This document shows positions 59,645 through 64,000 of a DNA stretch of 64,000 bases, piece by piece. The notes under the pieces are model-generated. The model ran no database searches. It saw nothing but the letters and a program-made list of their open reading frames with translations, and had not been told where the DNA came from. Position numbers and translations under genes: made by a program. This DNA comes from Epiperipatus broadwayi (lineage: Eukaryota; Onychophora; Udeonychophora; Euonychophora; Peripatidae): positions 2,286,714 to 2,350,713 of the forward strand of contig JAQFVV010012506.1 in NCBI GenBank assembly GCA_028023455.1, given 5' to 3'. Within the stretch, counting starts at the first letter, position 1. Each line of letters opens with the position of its first letter.

Positions 59645-62600
59645 CAGTGATGATATCCCAAATTTTCAAGAACCGGTTCTATAAAGGCAAGTTGTATTTA
59701 AGAACTTATTTTGTTTATTTTTCTTTTTTCTAAGCATGGAATCAAATCACTTCTTGGTTTCATACCTAAAAAATTTTGGTGACTTCTCAGAAATTTTGAA
59801 AAAGTGCAATGGTGCATATGCACACTATGATGTACTTTGCAATCTCACTTATGAGATCAAAAAGAATTAAAACATATTTATAATTGGAAAAAAAAACATA
59901 CTGACATTCTATTCAAATCATATGACTCTTCAGGTTGATGATGCTTTTTGATTATAGCATCATCAGCAGTATTGTGATAACTTAGCCATACTTAACTGAG
60001 TCACTGCAATCCCAATGATATAATGGAAGACCTGTCCAATTTATTACTAGAAGATTTGCCACATTTTTCACTTTGAGGTAATTTCTTTTATCTGAATAAA
60101 TTGTGTTCATCACAGAAAACCTTCTTCAGCCTCTTTGGAACTCACAGCAATGGTTTTAAATATATTGTTAGCCCTTTGGATAGTTTCAGGTACAACATGT
60201 TTCTGGTTATTTCTCATAACATTATCAACATAATCAATTTCTCTTCAAATTCTTTCCTGGGAACTACAGCTTCTTCCAGATTCCAAGCATCTGGGGTCAC
60301 AATTTTAACTAATTGATGAATTTTATGATTTCTATCTTGAATATTATTATTATGCAATTACAATACATTAATCTTAATATCATATTTATTGTCACTACAA
60401 TCAGTAATTTTTGATGGGGAAGACTCATACATTTGTTGTCTCCAACAAAATTAATATGCAGGAATTCATTAGAAGAGATAGTTTCATTTATTATTTTTTC
60501 ATAGATATTTAAATGCTTTAAGTGTTCTCTTAATCAATTGTTCAACACGCAATATATTTACATTTTTTCCTTGAAGAGCATCTGCCAACAAAGCCAGATC
60601 TCTCATAAAATATTTGTTGGTGAGATGTTTAGTCATTCCAGAAAATTTCTTATTAGTAGAAAAAAAATCATACAGTGCTGGATAGGCTCACCATGTTGCA
60701 ACTGCTGATCTATGACTGCATGCTGCCCATCTTGGATCAAAAACTAACAATTTTTAGAATTCCCAAAATGGTTGAAATTTTATTCAGTGCCATTTGATTT
60801 TTATTAAACTGATGGGAGATTTTATATATTTAATCAATAAATGCTTTAAAGTGATTCACTTGCTTTATGTCTTTGATAGACTCCTCCAGCGCAAGCTGAA
60901 GGCAAGGACTCAAATAATGCCAAATAATAATCTTGGGATAATGTTTTTTTTATTTTAACATTCACTCCTGACCACCTTCCCAGGATCACATTTGTTCCAT
61001 CTGAACAAAATCCAATCAAATTATTCTTCAAATATGGATTATCCTTCAAATATGGATTATCAAATTCTACTGAATACAGACTTTTTAGGAGAGCAGTATA
61101 AATGGTTTCAGCATTTTGGTTTTGTAATTCCACTAAATCTACAAAAATTGTTGGTAAAAAATTATCTTCAACCTTAATAAAAATGATAAGGACTGGTTTG
61201 CATGATATTGTTGATGCCTTGTCAATTATAACACATATCTTTAAATTTTGGTCTGTTATTTTTCTAAACACTTCCTTTTTAATGTATTTTGCAATGTGCT
61301 CAACAATTTTGACAGCTGCAAATTGAGAGTGGAGTTCCATTCTCACATCTAGCCCATTCTTTTTTTATAATTCTATCAAATGTTCAATATCAGAAAATGG
61401 TCAGTTTAGTTTTGCTAAAGTGCAAACCGTATTGAAAATTTTACAAGTGGAGCTCATAAACTTTTCATGTGCATTGTCTATGGATTTGGAAATTGCATTT
61501 TTAGCTGCATCACACATATCTGATGTGCTTTTGATGAAAAGTGTTCATTTATTTTTTTTGAAGAGAGGCTTGTTGAACCATTTTATTTTTTCCATTTGGA
61601 ACAATATTACATCTTCTCCATTCTTTTGACACATGAGCTGCCTTCATTTTTATTGACTCAATTTTGGTACAGATATCACAACCAAGCTTTTTTCCAATAA
61701 TAAGTAAACCACAATATTTTTCTTCGAATTTATTGGCTTATTTCATATTCCAGCCATCAAGAAGGTCACTATCTACATTTATTTATATGCATCTTTTGTA
61801 CTTTTGGAATTGGTCAGCGTATTTGTGTTGTCAACATTATTTTCTGTTGTATCAGAAGAAACAGAAAACAAAACTTGATTCAAAATATCATCCTTTGCTA
61901 TCGTTTTCAATTCTGTATCAGTTTTTGGATTTTTTATGAAATCCGATATTGTTTGGCATTTTCGTTTCATTTCTTGTGAAGGTTTATTTTTATTATATTC
62001 TTGTGTTACATTGGCCTTAGAAAAAACATCTAATTAATTGATTTTTAATACAAATGCGTTGTAACAAATCATAAAACTGAAATAAAATAGTAAAAATAAA
62101 AAAATAAAAAAAATATTTGAAAATGAGTCATGCCTTTTGGTGAGCCAAAGGTATTGTTATATTTATCATCTTGCCAAGTTATTCTAGAAAAAATATGTTG
62201 AACTCATTGTTAAAAAAAGACACACTGTTAAACCAGATATAGCAAACTAAATGAAAATAATGTATTATAAACTTACTATAGCTGGTCATCCATTAAATTT
62301 GTTAATCAAATAAAAACAAATCCTGCATGATAAATATGTAAGTGAAGAAATAAAATATTTAAATAAAAAATAAAAGTTAAATAAATATTTAAAACAACGT
62401 CGGCATAACAAAATCATTGGAACAATACTGTTTATTTTCGCAACGATAGGTCCTTTTGGATGAAGTTATTTTATCTTTAAAGTAAAATAATTTCAGCAAG
62501 AGTAAATTTCATTAAATATATAAATACATTTGTGCCGAATTTATTTCAAATTTTTAATTTTAATAACGCCTCTGTTAAATGTAAGTAAATTAATAGTTAA

Positions 62601-63096
62601 TTAATTTCTTACTTACCTTGTGTAAAAATTAAATATGGATTTATTTATCACTAATGAAATAACACTTTTTATTTGTATATGTTTAAAGAAACTAATTTGA
62701 ATGCGATAAATAATGGATTTATTTATTTAAAACAAAACTGTTGTGAATTATTTCTTGCAGAATAATTCTTAATCACTCAAATTTCATCGCGCACATCTCA
62801 CGTTCCTAGTGCAATATCGTATAGTCGAGTTATTCTGGGGAAAGCATTTTGAAAACAATCTATTCAAAAAGAATCATTGTTACATTAGATATAACAAAAA
62901 AAAAAAAAATAATAATACAAATAATGTTCTAGATTATTGTTGGAAACAATTAAATAATTTGTTAATTCAACTTTTTTTAAAGAATAATAATAATAACATT
63001 TATTTTCGGATAATTTAACTACCGGTTCGCTATTTTTTTTTAATTTTAAGAACCGGTTCGCGCGAACCGGAGCGAACCGGTTGGATATCATCACTG
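59645..63096 (-). mobile_element. hAT transposon 2, full length
   Basis: The 3452-bp element starts CAGTGATGATATCC and ends with its reverse complement. It is flanked by ATTAAATC (59637-59644) and GTTAAATC (63097-63104), an 8-bp duplication with one mismatch. Inside the right end is a striking GC-rich palindrome AACCGGTTCGCGCGAACCGG with further CGAACCGG copies; the left end has AGAACCGGTTC at about 59670. A decayed transposase of the KIAA1586-like hAT group is on the minus strand. A perfect 8-bp stem (GATGATGC/GCATCATC) lies at about 59937-59964. Confidence 0.9.
60000..62035 (-). pseudogene. hAT transposase, KIAA1586-like, decayed
   Basis: Minus-strand pieces in order: MKRKCQTISDFIKNPKTDTE (N-terminal leader, 61970); IIGKKLGCDICTKI and VSKEWRRCNIVP followed by INEHFSSKAHQICV, the C-x-x-C ... 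H-x-x-x-x-H zinc-finger region typical of KIAA1586-like proteins; MRMELHSQFAAVKIVEHIAK then NLKICVIIDKASTISCKPVL (where the usual acidic D-E-S-T is D-K-A-S-T), FLPTIFVDLVELQNQNAETI and NNLIGFCSDGTNVILGRWSG with the catalytic S-D-G block; ACAGGVYQR-like decayed sequence; and near 60300 VTPDAWNLEEAVVPRKEFEE. Family proteins are annotated as E3 SUMO-protein ligase KIAA1586-like but descend from hAT transposases. Many breaks; inactive. Confidence 0.85.
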
Positions 63097-64000
63097 GTTA
63101 AATCTTATATTGAAACATAATATTTTTTCTTAAATGAAAATTTAGAAGAGAGAAGATAAAACAATATGTAGGATATAAACTTCCATTTACATTATCTTCA
63201 TTTATTAATGTTATTTTACATTTAAAACTATTTAATAATAATAATAATATAGTTCTTTATATAATGCAACTTTTTTTATTTATTAATATTTTAAATAATT
63301 AAAATAAATTTATTCAATAATTTCAGTCAGTATTTAAATGAAAATAAAAATATGATGACAAAGTTTGTATTTATACTAACTTAACTGAATATCTGTTTTG
63401 AAAGATAAAAATATTGTTTTATATTGAAACTTAAGATTATAAAAAAAAAATATCATTTATAGACAATATTTGTTTATATAGAAGTTAAAATGCATTAAAA
63501 CGTCTATTTAAAAAGAAATAGTCTATAGAAGTAAAAAAAAATATTATGAAAAAAAAACAATTTTGTCAAATAAATTGTCTATATAAATCGTTATACCATT
63601 TATTGTCACAAAGTATTAATCAGCTTTAATATTATATAAGTTTTCAAATAACCAAATAAAATTGCTACATAAAAAATTAAAAATATTGTGTAAAATATAA
63701 TTTTCAATACAGAATGCATAAAAATAAAAATCGTTAATTAGAATTCTAAATTGAACCTTATTAATAATTAAAAATAAATACATTTTGTAATCTTTTTTAT
63801 ATTAAATAATATGAAATAAGAAAAAATTTCTGTGTTTAAGTAATGGTTTTAATAAAACACAATATATATATATATTAGAACCCAAAGCTTAGGTCGCAGT
63901 TGGGCAGGAGTTCACTAAGTTAAGACGGGTGTGTTTGTGGAATGTGTTTGAAATTAGATACGCCAATATGAAAAGTAAATTAAAATGAATATATATTTGT
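63097..64000. other. AT-rich stretch without recognised genes
   Basis: No gene recognised. The stretch 63881-63950 (GAACCCAAAGCTTAGGTCGC and on) is less AT-rich and may be the start of another repeat cut by the window edge. Confidence 0.45.

Noticed and set aside
60992-61939. Plus-strand frames within hAT 2
   Set aside because: Antisense to KIAA1586-like transposase remnants.

Overview
The window looks like nuclear DNA of an animal, most likely an invertebrate. It is extremely AT-rich, has no operons or bacterial-type gene packing, and nearly every recognisable coding stretch is a decayed transposable element: Penelope-like (PLE), RTE-type and other LINE, Tc1/mariner, hAT (GTF2IRD2/ZBED-like and KIAA1586-like), a KRBA2-like integrase-type gene and a Gag-like coiled-coil ORF. 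I cannot name the species or even the phylum. No host gene is certain; two short stretches (about 37.65-37.70 kb minus and 58.5-58.7 kb plus) could be exons. I see no rRNA gene, intact tRNA gene or CRISPR array.

Layout. 0-1.5 kb: a truncated PLE (reverse-transcriptase tail plus GIY-YIG nuclease) between perfect 82-bp inverted repeats. 5.4 kb: a tRNA-derived SINE with 17-bp target duplication. 8-8.9 kb: a frameshifted Gag-like coiled coil. 11.3-13.1 kb: (TA)n, an RTE LINE 3' end and an 847-bp stretch between 23-bp direct repeats. 14.3-16.5 kb: copies of a dispersed inverted-repeat family (R1). 17.6-17.9 kb: a palindromic MITE. 21.5-22.0 kb: four 129-bp tandem units. 23.1-24.0 kb: a mariner pseudogene. 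25.1-25.45 kb: a foldback insertion with a 14-bp target duplication. 27.7-28.0 kb: a hAT-type MITE with perfect 8-bp target duplication. 33.2-33.9 kb: R1 interrupted by a LINE tail. 39.2-39.4 kb: a foldback made only of PLE ends. 43.5-44.2 kb: the KRBA2-like fragment. 45.8-48.9 kb: a complete-length hAT element with a LINE nested in it. 53.2-55.3 kb: a ~2.1-kb palindrome of two PLE copies, flanked by a second dispersed repeat (R2). 59.3-59.5 kb: another foldback. 59.6-63.1 kb: a second complete-length hAT element.

The most interesting theme is a recurring hammerhead-ribozyme-like core: a CTGAWGA box, an A, a 5-bp helix with a 5-6-nt loop, then GAAA. It occurs at 28.7, 41.9, 50.8, 57.5 and 59.4 kb, with weaker versions at the ends of both coding PLE families. 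At 28.7, 41.9 and 59.4 kb it lies inside a short foldback, and at 41.9 and 59.4 kb the foldback is bounded by 13-14-bp direct repeats and has a one-sided tail. PLEs are known to carry hammerhead motifs and to give rise to inverted copies, so I interpret these as small non-autonomous, PLE-mobilised ribozyme elements. Catalytic activity is not shown: the nucleotide expected at the cleavage site is unclear in every copy.
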